Source of the DNA: Variovorax sp. OV700
Lineage (GTDB): Bacteria; Pseudomonadota; Gammaproteobacteria; Burkholderiales; Burkholderiaceae_C
Length of the DNA stretch: 64,000 nucleotides
Reading direction: 5' to 3'
Assembly (NCBI RefSeq): GCF_900099805.1
Contig: NZ_FNDR01000004.1
Location: 403,501-467,500, forward strand
The notes under the pieces are model-generated. The model was not told the DNA's origin, did not search any database, and was given only the letters and a program-made list of their open reading frames with translations. Position 1 is the first letter of the stretch, and each line of letters opens with the position of its first letter. Position numbers and translations under genes: made by a program. This document shows positions 8,225 through 15,932 of the stretch, in pieces.

Positions 8225-9897
8225 GCTGTCTTTTCTTGTTCGAGGCCGAGTTGTTCCGCCATCGCTTCGCGGATCTTGAATTTCTGGATCTTGCCGGTCA
8301 CCGTCATCGGGAACGCGCTGACGAACTGGATGTACCTCGGCACCTTGTAGTGCGCGATCTGGCCCTTGCAGAAGTCGCGGATCTCGGTGTCGGTCGCGGT
8401 CTGGCCGGGTTTGACGATGATCCAGGCGCAAAGCTCCTCGCCGTACTTCTTGTCCGGAAGGCCCACCACCTGCACGTCCTGCACCTTCGGATGACGGTAG
8501 AGGAACTCTTCGATCTCGCGCGGGTAGATGTTCTCGCCGCCGCGGATCACCAGGTCCTTGATGCGGCCGACGATGTTGACGTAGCCCTCGGCGTCCATGG
8601 TGGCAAGGTCGCCGGTGTGCATCCAGTGCTCGGCGTCGATGGCTTCGCGGGTCTTTTCTTCGTCTTCCCAGTAGCCGTGCATCACCGAGTAGCCGCGCGT
8701 GCAGAACTCGCCGGAGGTGCCGCGCGGCACGATGGCGCCGGTCTCGGGATCGATGATCTTGATCTCCAGATGCGGCTGCACGGTGCCCACCGTCGACACG
8801 CGCTTGTCCAGCGGCGTGTTTGTGCTGCTCTGGCAGCTCACCGGGCTGGTCTCGGTCATGCCATAGGCAATGGTGATTTCGCTTAGGTGCATCTCGTTCA
8901 CCACGCGCTTCATCACCTCGATGGGGCATGGCGACCCGGCCATGATGCCGGTGCGAAGCGTGGAGAGGTCGAACTCCTTGAAGCGCGGATGGTCGAGCTC
9001 GGCGATGAACATCGTGGGCACACCATGCAGGCCCGTGCACTTCTCGGCCTGCACGGTCTCCAGCACGGTGAGCGGGTCGAACCCATCGTTCGGGTACACG
9101 ATGGCCGAGCCGTGCGTGAGGCAGGCCAGGTTACCGAGCACCATGCCGAAGCAGTGGTACAGCGGCACCGGAATGCACAGCCGGTCGGACGGCGTGAGCT
9201 TCATGCATTCGCCGATGAAGAAGCCGTTGTTCAGGATGTTGCGATGCGTGAGCGTCGCGCCCTTGGGAAAGCCCGTGGTGCCGCTGGTGAACTGGATGTT
9301 GATCGGATCGATGGCCTTGAGCGTCTTCTGCACCTGCGCCACGCGCGGGTCGGCCGCATCGCCGCTCGCGAGCAATTGGCTGAAGCGCTGCATGCCGGGT
9401 TCTTCGACATCTGCCGCGGCCTTGCCGTCGATCCAGAAAGTGTGCTGCAACTGCGGCAAGCGCTTCGGTCCGAGTTCGCGCAGCATGCCGAGGTAGTCGC
9501 TGGTCTTGAACTGCGCCATCGTCACCAGCACCTTGCAGCCGACCTTGTTGAGCGCGTATTCGAGCTCTGACGTGCGGTAGGCCGGGTTGATGTTGACGAG
9601 GACGAGGCCGGCCTTGGCGGTCGCGATCTGCATCAGCACCCAGGGTGCGTTGTTGTGCGACCAGATGCCCACGCGGTCGCCGGGTTCGAGGCCCAGGTTC
9701 AGCAATGCGCTGGCGAGTTTGCTGGACTCGGCCTGCAGTTCGCGGTAGGTGAAGCGCTTGCCTTCATGGCGGCTGACGAGCGCCTCGCGGTCGGGGTGCT
9801 TCGAGACCATGTCGTCGAAGAAGTCGCCGATGGTTTGCTCGATGAGGGGGACGTCGGTGGCGCCCTGGCCGTAGCTTTGATTCAGCGCAACAGTCAT
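8221..9897 (-). CDS. AMP-binding acyl-CoA synthetase of the leucine/isovalerate operon
   Basis: A 558-residue adenylate-forming enzyme. It has the P-loop-like [36 protein letters not shown] and the C-terminal catalytic lysine region [11 protein letters not shown]. It activates a carboxylic acid to its CoA thioester through an acyl-AMP. The position between liuA and liuB suggests isovalerate or another branched short-chain acid, but this is contextual. The start [12 protein letters not shown] at 9897 is used because the upstream in-frame sequence is translated intergenic repeat. Its stop overlaps the liuB start by four bases. Confidence 0.9.
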   Translation of the reverse strand: MTVALNQSYGQGATDVPLIEQTIGDFFDDMVSKHPDREALVSRHEGKRFTYRELQAESSKLASALLNLGLEPGDRVGIWSHNNAPWVLMQIATAKAGLVLVNINPAYRTSELEYALNKVGCKVLVTMAQFKTSDYLGMLRELGPKRLPQLQHTFWIDGKAAADVEEPGMQRFSQLLASGDAADPRVAQVQKTLKAIDPINIQFTSGTTGFPKGATLTHRNILNNGFFIGECMKLTPSDRLCIPVPLYHCFGMVLGNLACLTHGSAIVYPNDGFDPLTVLETVQAEKCTGLHGVPTMFIAELDHPRFKEFDLSTLRTGIMAGSPCPIEVMKRVVNEMHLSEITIAYGMTETSPVSCQSSTNTPLDKRVSTVGTVQPHLEIKIIDPETGAIVPRGTSGEFCTRGYSVMHGYWEDEEKTREAIDAEHWMHTGDLATMDAEGYVNIVGRIKDLVIRGGENIYPREIEEFLYRHPKVQDVQVVGLPDKKYGEELCAWIIVKPGQTATDTEIRDFCKGQIAHYKVPRYIQFVSAFPMTVTGKIQKFKIREAMAEQLGLEQEKTA

Positions 9898-9913
9898 ATC
9901 TATGTCCTTGTCT

Positions 9914-10028
9914 GGCTCCTTCCCCTTTCGGGGGAAGGCTGGGATGGGGGCAAGCGGCGCCTGTTCGGCGCAGTGCTTCATCGACAGCCCCTGCCCCCAC
10001 CCCCGCCCTCCCCCAGAGGGGGAGGGAG
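9914..10028. repeat. GC-rich intergenic inverted repeat
   Basis: Two related arms of about 40 bases, 9914-9951 and 9986-10028, face each other around a short spacer. Each contains a CCCC/GGGG mini-hairpin (TTCCCCTTTCGGGGGAA in the left arm, CTCCCCCAGAGGGGGAG in the right). The pair could form a cruciform or an RNA hairpin between the liuA stop and the synthetase start, and might attenuate or stabilise the operon message. It looks like a dispersed non-coding repeat; copy number elsewhere is unknown. Confidence 0.7.
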
Positions 10029-10037
10029 AAAAACATC

Positions 10038-11210
10038 CTACGCAGTTTCCGCGAACAACTCGCGCCCGATCAGCATCCGCCGGATCTCGCTCGTCCCCGC
10101 GCCAATCTCATACAGCTTGGCATCACGCCACAGCCGCTCCACCGGAAAGTCCTTGGTGTAGCCCACGCCGCCTAGCGCCTGGATCGCCTCGCCGGCCATC
10201 CACGTCGCCTTCTCGGCCGAATAGAGAATCGCGCCCGCCGCGTCCTTGCGGAAGGTGCGCGCATGGTCGTTGCGGTCGCAGGCCTTGCCCACGGCGTACA
10301 CATAGGCGCGCGTAGCCTGCCACGTCGAATACATGTCCGCCAGCTTGCCCTGCATCAGCTGGAATTCGCCGATGCTCTGGCCGAACTGCTTGCGCTCGTG
10401 GACAAAGGGCAGCACCGCGTCCATGCAGGCGGCCATGATGCCTAGCGGGCCGCCCGAGAGCACCGCGCGCTCGTAGTCGAGCCCGCTCATCAGCACCTTG
10501 GCGCCCATGCCCTCGCCGCCGAGCACGTTTTCTTCCGGCACTTCGCAGTTGTCGAAGAACAGCGGGTAGGTGTTGGAGCCGCGCATGCCCAGCTTGTCGA
10601 GCTTGGTGCCGGCCGAAAAGCCCTTGAAGCCCTTTTCGACAATGAAGGCCGTCATGCCGCGTGCGCCCATTTCAGGTTCGGTCTTGGCATAGATCACCAG
10701 CGTGTCGGCGTCGCCGCCGTTGGTGATCCACATCTTGCCGCCGTTGAGCACGTAGTAGCCGTTCTTCTTTTCGGCCTTGAGCTTCATGCTCACCACGTCG
10801 GAGCCGGCGTTGGGCTCGCTCATGGCCAGCGCGCCGACGTGCTCGCCGCTCACCAGCTTGGGCAGGTATTTCTTCTTCTGCGTGTCGCTGCCGTTGCGGT
10901 GGATCTGGTTCACGCACAGGTTGGAGTGCGCGCCGTATGAGAGGCCCACCGACGCCGAGGCGCGCGAGACTTCTTCCATGGCCACGATGTGCGCCAGGTA
11001 GCCGAGCTCGGTACCGCCGAACTCTTCCTTCACCGTCATGCCGTGCAGGCCGAGCTCGCCGAGCTTCTGCCACAGGTCGTGCGGAAACAGGTTGTCGCGG
11101 TCGATGTCCGCGGCGCGCGGCGCGATTTCGTTCGCGGCAAAGTCCTGGATGGCGCTGCGCAGCGAATCGATGGTCTCGCCCAGGTCGAAGTTCAGGCCGG
11201 GATCGTGCAT
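10038..11210 (-). CDS. liuA: Isovaleryl-CoA dehydrogenase
   Basis: A 390-residue acyl-CoA dehydrogenase oxidising isovaleryl-CoA to 3-methylcrotonyl-CoA. The isovaleryl-specific catalytic glutamate is in [17 protein letters not shown], placed mid-protein as in known isovaleryl-CoA dehydrogenases rather than near the C-terminus. Other features are [32 protein letters not shown] and [29 protein letters not shown] precedes the ATG by 9-10 bases. It is the first gene of the minus-strand leucine catabolic operon and is divergent from the AraC-type regulator. Confidence 0.95.
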   Translation of the reverse strand: MHDPGLNFDLGETIDSLRSAIQDFAANEIAPRAADIDRDNLFPHDLWQKLGELGLHGMTVKEEFGGTELGYLAHIVAMEEVSRASASVGLSYGAHSNLCVNQIHRNGSDTQKKKYLPKLVSGEHVGALAMSEPNAGSDVVSMKLKAEKKNGYYVLNGGKMWITNGGDADTLVIYAKTEPEMGARGMTAFIVEKGFKGFSAGTKLDKLGMRGSNTYPLFFDNCEVPEENVLGGEGMGAKVLMSGLDYERAVLSGGPLGIMAACMDAVLPFVHERKQFGQSIGEFQLMQGKLADMYSTWQATRAYVYAVGKACDRNDHARTFRKDAAGAILYSAEKATWMAGEAIQALGGVGYTKDFPVERLWRDAKLYEIGAGTSEIRRMLIGRELFAETA

Positions 11211-11300
11211 GTGTCTTGTCTCCTCTGAGGGGGTCGGCGCGCAGGCTGTCCCACGCGGATTGGCGCTTGGTAGAAACGCAGCTTACGCTTCGCGGCGCCG

Positions 11301-11334
11301 CAATTGGCGCCACAATGGTTGCAAATTGCGCCAC
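11301..11334. promoter_or_regulatory. Tandem 13-bp direct repeat, probable AraC-family operator
   Basis: CAATTGGCGCCAC (11301-11313) and CAAATTGCGCCAC (11322-11334) match at 11 of 13 positions and are offset by exactly 21 bases, two helical turns. This is the geometry of paired half-sites for AraC-family proteins. They lie 18 bases before the AraC-type gene start and about 90 bases before liuA, so the site could control both divergent genes. Binding by the adjacent regulator is inferred. Confidence 0.55.
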
Positions 11335-11351
11335 GTCTTGTCCGTCCATCC

Positions 11352-12380
11352 ATGACTTCGCCCGCCCTCCTTCGACCTGCCCGCGCTGCCACGCCGATGG
11401 CCTTCGTGAGAGCCATCGTGCGGGGCTACGAGCGCTACGGCGCCGATCCGGCGGCGGCCCTGCAGGCGGCACAGATCACGCCGCCTGAACTGACCCGGCC
11501 GGACGCGCGCGTGACGGCCGGGCAGTTCGAGGCGCTGTCGGGCCACGCGATGCAGGAACTCGACGACGAGGCCCTTGGCTGGTTCTCCCGGCGGCTGCCA
11601 TGGGGCAGCTACGGCATGCTGTGCCGCGCCTCGCTGACCTCGCCCGACCTGGGCGTGGCCATCAAGCGCTGGTGCCGCCACCACCACCTGCTGACTGACG
11701 ACATCACGCTGGCGCTGGAAGTGTCCGGCGGCGTTGCCACGCTGCGCATTACCGAGAACCGCCCGCTGGACGAGGCGTTTCGCGAGGTCTGCCTGGTGAC
11801 CACCCTGCGCTTCCTGCACGGGTACGTCTGCTGGGCCATCGACTCGCGCATTCCGCTGCGCGACGCCGCGTTTCCGTTCGCGGCGCCGCAGCACCGCGAC
11901 GCCTACCCGCTGATGTTCACGGCCGACGTGCGCTTCGATGCGCCCGAGGCCAGCTTCACCTTCGACGAGCGGTACCTCGCCCTGCCGCTGCAGCGCGACG
12001 AACGCGCGCTGCGCACCATGCTCAAGCGGGCGCTGCCGCTCACGGTGCTCCAGTACCGGCGCGACCGGCTGCTGGGGCAGCGCGTGCGCGAACTGCTGCG
12101 CTCACGCGCCAGCGAGGCCACCACCGCGGAGGCCTTGGCCACGCTACTCAACGTGTCAAGCCGCACGCTCCACCGTCAGCTGCATGAGGAGGGCACGTCG
12201 ATGCAGACGCTGAAGAACGAGGTGCGCCACGAGATGGCAGTGGACCTGTTGCGCCGGACCACACGCCCCATCAAGCAGGTGGCGCTGTCGGTCGGCTTCA
12301 GGAACGAGAAGAGTTTTTCGCGCGCCTTCCTGCAATGGACCGGGCACGCACCGCGCGATTTCCGGCAGCAGGGAAAGTAG
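11352..12380 (+). CDS. AraC family transcriptional regulator, divergent from liuA
   Basis: A 342-residue regulator with an N-terminal ligand-binding domain of the arabinose-binding-like type (about residues 20-200) and a C-terminal double helix-turn-helix. The second helix-turn-helix is marked by PIKQVALSVGFRNEKSFSRAF followed by WTGHAPRDFR. The start MTSPALLRPARAATPM is preferred; an ATG 16 codons earlier lies inside the putative operator. Being divergent from the leucine/isovalerate operon, it is a likely local activator responding to a branched acyl compound. The ligand is unknown. It ends 4 bases before the convergent thioredoxin gene. Confidence 0.9.
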   Translation: MTSPALLRPARAATPMAFVRAIVRGYERYGADPAAALQAAQITPPELTRPDARVTAGQFEALSGHAMQELDDEALGWFSRRLPWGSYGMLCRASLTSPDLGVAIKRWCRHHHLLTDDITLALEVSGGVATLRITENRPLDEAFREVCLVTTLRFLHGYVCWAIDSRIPLRDAAFPFAAPQHRDAYPLMFTADVRFDAPEASFTFDERYLALPLQRDERALRTMLKRALPLTVLQYRRDRLLGQRVRELLRSRASEATTAEALATLLNVSSRTLHRQLHEEGTSMQTLKNEVRHEMAVDLLRRTTRPIKQVALSVGFRNEKSFSRAFLQWTGHAPRDFRQQGK

Positions 12381-12383
12381 CGC

Positions 12384-12713
12384 TCAGGCAGCCGGTGTGT
12401 CGATGAGTGCGAGCGCGTCGACGATGGATCGGCTGTCTTCCGGCCGCACCAGCTTGGCGACCTGCTGTCCGTCGCGCATGAACACCAGCGTAGGCCACAG
12501 CCGCACGTTGAACGAGCGGCCCAGCGGGCGTCCGCTGCCGTCCTCGACCTTGATGCGCTTGATGTGGGGGTACTTGGCGAAGGCCTCGGCGATGTTCGGC
12601 TGCGCAGCCTTGCAGATGCCGCACCAATTGGTGCCGAACTCGACCACGGCGGGGCCCGCAAGCGCATCGATCTCGGCGCGGTCGGGCTGCTCGGTCTTGT
12701 ACTCGGAAGTCAT
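12384..12713 (-). CDS. Thioredoxin family protein
   Basis: A 109-residue thioredoxin-fold protein with the redox site W30-C31-G-I-C34 (a WCGIC variant of WCGPC) and the cis-proline region RLWPTLVFMRDGQ. AAGGAG lies 9 bases before the ATG at 12713. There is no signal peptide, so it should act in the cytosol. The isoleucine in place of the usual proline in the CxxC loop suggests a shifted redox potential compared with classical thioredoxin, which is inference. It converges on the AraC-type gene. Confidence 0.9.
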   Translation of the reverse strand: MTSEYKTEQPDRAEIDALAGPAVVEFGTNWCGICKAAQPNIAEAFAKYPHIKRIKVEDGSGRPLGRSFNVRLWPTLVFMRDGQQVAKLVRPEDSRSIVDALALIDTPAA

Positions 12714-12810
12714 GCGATCTGGCTCCTTGTGGACTTGCTTTGCCGCCATTGCAGCAGAAACCCGGCGGGCTTGCCCGCGGCAGGGGCTTGGTTTTTCTTC
12801 GGCTTTTTTT

Positions 12811-13503
12811 TCAGGCCGGCTGCAAGCCGTGCGCGGCCAACAGCGCGGGCAGTTCCTTCATGTCGCCGAACACCTGCAGTGCGCCGACGCTGCGCAGCGC
12901 CTCGGGGCCGCTGTGGCCCGATTCGCCGGTGCTGTAGCCGAACACCGTGGCACCCGCGGCCACGCCGGCCATCGCACCGGTGACCGTGTCCTCGACCACC
13001 GCGCAGCGCTTCGGGTCGACGCCGAGTGCTGCTGCGGCTGCAAGGTACACGTCGGGATGCGGTTTGGAGCGCGGCATCTCGTGCCCGCTGAAGATGCGTC
13101 CCTCGAAGCAGTCGAGCAGGCCCACCTTCGCCAGTTGCAGCTCGACCTTGTGGCGATCGGCACCCGAGGCGCAGGCAATGCGGCCCTCGAGCGCCGCGTG
13201 TATTTCGCGGATGGCCGCGGGAGCATGGGGAATCGCCATCAGGTCGCGTTCGAGTGCGTCGTTGCGGCGGGCCCTGAATGCTTTGAGCCACTCTTCGGTA
13301 ATCCGGACGCCGGTTTTGGATTCGATGAGCGCGGTTTCGTCCTTCACGGCCTTGCCGGTGAAGGTGTTCATCGACTCTTCAGTGGTGAGGTGCCAGCCGA
13401 GTTCGCCGAGCATTTCGGCGAGGACGCGATTGGTGATGGGTTCGGAATCTACTAGGACGCCGTCGCAGTCGAAGAGGATGGCGTCGAAGGGGTATGAGGG
13501 CAT
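12811..13503 (-). CDS. HAD-superfamily phosphatase, beta-phosphoglucomutase-like
   Basis: A 230-residue HAD hydrolase with motif I DAILFDCDGVLVDSEP (nucleophile D12, acid/base D14), motif II in IACASGADRHKVELQL, motif III in GHEMPRSKPHPDVYL and motif IV in CAVVEDTVTGAMAG. The cap domain lies between motifs I and II, so it is subfamily I. Likely substrates are small phosphorylated sugars or phosphoglycolate; none can be chosen. The region upstream of its start is filled by the large palindromic element at 13556-14153. Confidence 0.88.
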   Translation of the reverse strand: MPSYPFDAILFDCDGVLVDSEPITNRVLAEMLGELGWHLTTEESMNTFTGKAVKDETALIESKTGVRITEEWLKAFRARRNDALERDLMAIPHAPAAIREIHAALEGRIACASGADRHKVELQLAKVGLLDCFEGRIFSGHEMPRSKPHPDVYLAAAAALGVDPKRCAVVEDTVTGAMAGVAAGATVFGYSTGESGHSGPEALRSVGALQVFGDMKELPALLAAHGLQPA

Positions 13504-13555
13504 TTGGTTTGTTCGGCTTTGCTTGGTTTTGGGGACGATGGTAGCAATTGGAGGT

Positions 13556-14153
13556 TTTTGAGTTCCGAGGCCGGGTGTCGCCCCGGCGGGCGACCTACTT
13601 TTCTTTGCTTCGCCAAAGAAACGTAGGCAAAAGAAAGGCGACCCCACTGTCTGCGACCCTCCGCTGCGCTGCGGGCAACCTGCGGTGCTCGGGTTTCGCG
13701 GGGTCTCGCAGAACTCGCTTCGCTCAAACAGCTGCGAGCCCTGATCCGCGAAACCCTGCGCTCCTCGGCGCATACAGAGGGGCTTGGAGACCGAACGGGC
13801 CTTTGCTTCGCTCGGCCACCGGGCCACCACAGGCGCGCAGCGCCTGGGTGGTTGGTATTGGGCTTCGGTATCGAGTTTGGCTGTTGGCCTTGGGGCCGAG
13901 CGAAGCGATGGCCTGTCGGCTCCCACCCCTTCTGTATGCGCCGAGGATCGCAGATGGAGGTGGGATCAGGGCCGCAGCTGTTTGAGCGAAGCGAGTTCTG
14001 CGGACCCCCGCCGGAATCGAGCACCGCAGGTTGCCCGCAGCGCAGCGAAGGGACGCAGACAGTAGGGTCGCCTTTTCTTTGCTTACTTTCTTTTGGCGAA
14101 GCAAAAGAAAGTGAGTCGCCCGCCGGGGCGAGTCCCGGCCTCGGAACTCAAAA
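13556..14153. repeat. About 598-bp imperfect palindromic intergenic element
   Basis: The stretch 13504-14164 holds no credible gene. Almost all of it is one long inverted repeat. The left end TTTTGAGTTCCGAGGCCGGG at 13556 is mirrored at 14153, and the two halves stay closely similar to an inner pair near 13798 and 13913, leaving a loop of about 76 bases. The arms contain smaller palindromes, such as TTTCTTTGCTTCGCCAAAGAAA. Both arms carry the same open reading pattern (LRCAAGN then RRTRFAQTAA), which I treat as by-product. It separates the HAD start from the SDR stop. Confidence 0.85.
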
Positions 14154-14164
14154 GAAGACAGCGA

Positions 14165-14935
14165 TCAACGCGCGTGCGTAACCCCCCCATCCACCACCAA
14201 CGTAGACCCCATCACATAGTCCCCCGCCCGCGAAGCCAAATAAATAGCCGCCCCCGCCATATCCTCAGGCGTCCCGATGCGCCCCGCAGGAATCCGCTCC
14301 TTCACCTCATCGCCATGATCGCGCGCCAGCTTGTTCATGTCCGAAGCAAACGCCCCCGGCGCAATCGCGCTCACGACGATGCGGTCTTGCGCCAGCCGAA
14401 GCGCCATGCGCCGTGTGAGCTGGATCAACCCAGCCTTGCTCGCGGCGTAGGAATACGTCTCCTGCGGATTCACCGAAATGCCATCGATAGAGGCAATGTT
14501 GATCACCTTCGACAGATGATCGGTCGCGGCCTTCTTGAGCATCGGCGTCAGCGCCTTGGTCAAGAAGAACGGCGTCTTGAGGTTCAGGTCCACCACCTTG
14601 TCCCAACCGCTCTCGGGAAACTCGTCATACGGCGCGCCCCAGGCCGCCCCGGCGTTGTTGACCAGGATGTCGAGCGAGCCTTCGTGCTTCGCATAGGCAT
14701 CGACCAACGCTTGCGCCCCCTCCAGCGTGGACACGTCGGCCGGCAGCGACACGCAATGGCCGAAGGCCGAAAGTTCCTTGGCGGTCTGGTCGCAGGCCTC
14801 GGCTTTGCGGGCCGAGATGTACACGCGCGCGCCCTGCGCCAGGAAGCCCTCAGCGATCATGCGGCCGATACCGCGCGAGCCGCCGGTGATCAGGGCGCTG
14901 CGGCCCTTCAGCGAGAAAAGTTGGGTGGTGTCCAT
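14165..14935 (-). CDS. SDR family oxidoreductase
   Basis: A 256-residue classical short-chain dehydrogenase/reductase. It has the cofactor motif TGGSRGIG (residues 17-24), NNAGAAWG, the catalytic serine in NIASIDG, and YSYAASK (Tyr-Lys pair). An arginine after the second glycine-rich helix (SARKAEA) suggests NADP(H). The C-terminal VVDGGVTHAR is normal. The substrate is unknown; it resembles SDRs annotated as RhlG- or gluconate dehydrogenase-like. AGGAG lies just before the ATG, behind a short tetranucleotide repeat. Confidence 0.9.
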   Translation of the reverse strand: MDTTQLFSLKGRSALITGGSRGIGRMIAEGFLAQGARVYISARKAEACDQTAKELSAFGHCVSLPADVSTLEGAQALVDAYAKHEGSLDILVNNAGAAWGAPYDEFPESGWDKVVDLNLKTPFFLTKALTPMLKKAATDHLSKVINIASIDGISVNPQETYSYAASKAGLIQLTRRMALRLAQDRIVVSAIAPGAFASDMNKLARDHGDEVKERIPAGRIGTPEDMAGAAIYLASRAGDYVMGSTLVVDGGVTHAR

Positions 14936-14950
14936 GGCGAAGGTGTCTCC

Positions 14951-14974
14951 TGAATGAATGACTGACTGACTGAC
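14951..14974. repeat. Tetranucleotide tandem repeat in the SDR leader
   Basis: Six consecutive 4-base units (two TGAA, then four TGAC with one boundary variation) lie just upstream of the SDR ribosome-binding site. The tract is short, and a change in copy number would alter leader length but not the reading frame. Confidence 0.7.
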
Positions 14975-15020
14975 GAAAGATCCAGGAAACGAGCTTAGTG
15001 CGCCGCACGCCGGCGGCGCG

Positions 15021-15932
15021 TCACCTTGGCGGCAGCGACAGACTCCGCGGGCTCGTGAAGCTGCGCAGCTCGCCGCTCACCGGGTCCTGGAACGCCACCG
15101 ACTTGGCCAGCAGCTGCAGCGGCTTGTCGAAGTCGTCGCTGCCCTGCGGCAGCAGCGTCGGGTAGATCGGGTCGTTCACGATCGGCATGCCCAGCGCCAT
15201 GCAGTGCACCCGCAGCTGGTGCTTGCGGCCGGTGACAGGCGAGAGATCGAGCAAGGCATGACCGCCCGCCGCCTGTTGCACCACGATTCGCGTCTCGGAG
15301 TTGGGCTCGCCTGCCTCTTCCTTCACCCGCATGAAATGTTCGTCGTCCGCCAGCCGGCTGCGGTAGGTGCCGGGCACCGACGACACGCCCGGCTGCCACG
15401 GCACCACGGCCTCGTAGTGCTTGGCGATTCGGCGCTCCGGGAACATGGCCTGGTAGGCGCCGCGCGTTTCGGGCCGCACCGAGAACAGCACCAGCCCCGC
15501 CGTGCTGCGGTCGATGCGGTGCAGCGGCACCAGGTCGTCGAGCTTCAGCTTGCGCTTGAGCCGCACCAGCAGGCTTTCCTGCAAGTACTTGCCGGTCGGC
15601 GTCACGGGCAGGAACGGCGGCTTGTCGACCACAACCAACTGGTCGTCCTGGAACAGCACCTGCTCGTCGAATGGAATGCGCACCTCGGCATCGAGCGTGC
15701 GGTAGTAGTACACACGCAGCGGCGCCTGGTAGCGGCGCTGCGCGGTCACGGGCACGCCGTGTTCGTCGACCACGTCGTTGGCCTCGATGCGCGCCATCCA
15801 CGCTTCGCGCGTGATCGCCGGAAAGCGCGCCATCAGGAACTCGGCGATGGTGGGCCACGGGCCTTGCGGCAGGCCGACGCAGCTCGGACCGACGCCGTCG
15901 CGCGTGGGCAGCGGCAAGCGCGGGCTCGTCAT
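15021..15932 (-). CDS. RluA-family RNA pseudouridine synthase
   Basis: A 303-residue pseudouridine synthase. The catalytic-aspartate motif is LHRIDRSTAGLVLFS, followed by FPERRIAKHYEAVV and the late VTGRKHQLRVHCMALGMP motif of the RluA family. It lacks an obvious separate S4 domain; the N-terminus resembles the RluA/TruC-like subgroup that modifies rRNA or tRNA uridines. The target cannot be named. Its ATG overlaps the stop of the leucine-rich-repeat kinase by four bases (ATGA), so the two are translated from one message. Confidence 0.9.
   Translation of the reverse strand: MTSPRLPLPTRDGVGPSCVGLPQGPWPTIAEFLMARFPAITREAWMARIEANDVVDEHGVPVTAQRRYQAPLRVYYYRTLDAEVRIPFDEQVLFQDDQLVVVDKPPFLPVTPTGKYLQESLLVRLKRKLKLDDLVPLHRIDRSTAGLVLFSVRPETRGAYQAMFPERRIAKHYEAVVPWQPGVSSVPGTYRSRLADDEHFMRVKEEAGEPNSETRIVVQQAAGGHALLDLSPVTGRKHQLRVHCMALGMPIVNDPIYPTLLPQGSDDFDKPLQLLAKSVAFQDPVSGELRSFTSPRSLSLPPR

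Noticed and set aside
13548..14104. Open frames of 90-190 codons in both strands of the large palindrome
   Set aside because: The same peptide pattern (LRCAAGN, RRTRFAQTAA) appears in both arms only because they are inverted copies. No ribosome-binding site or family resemblance supports translation.
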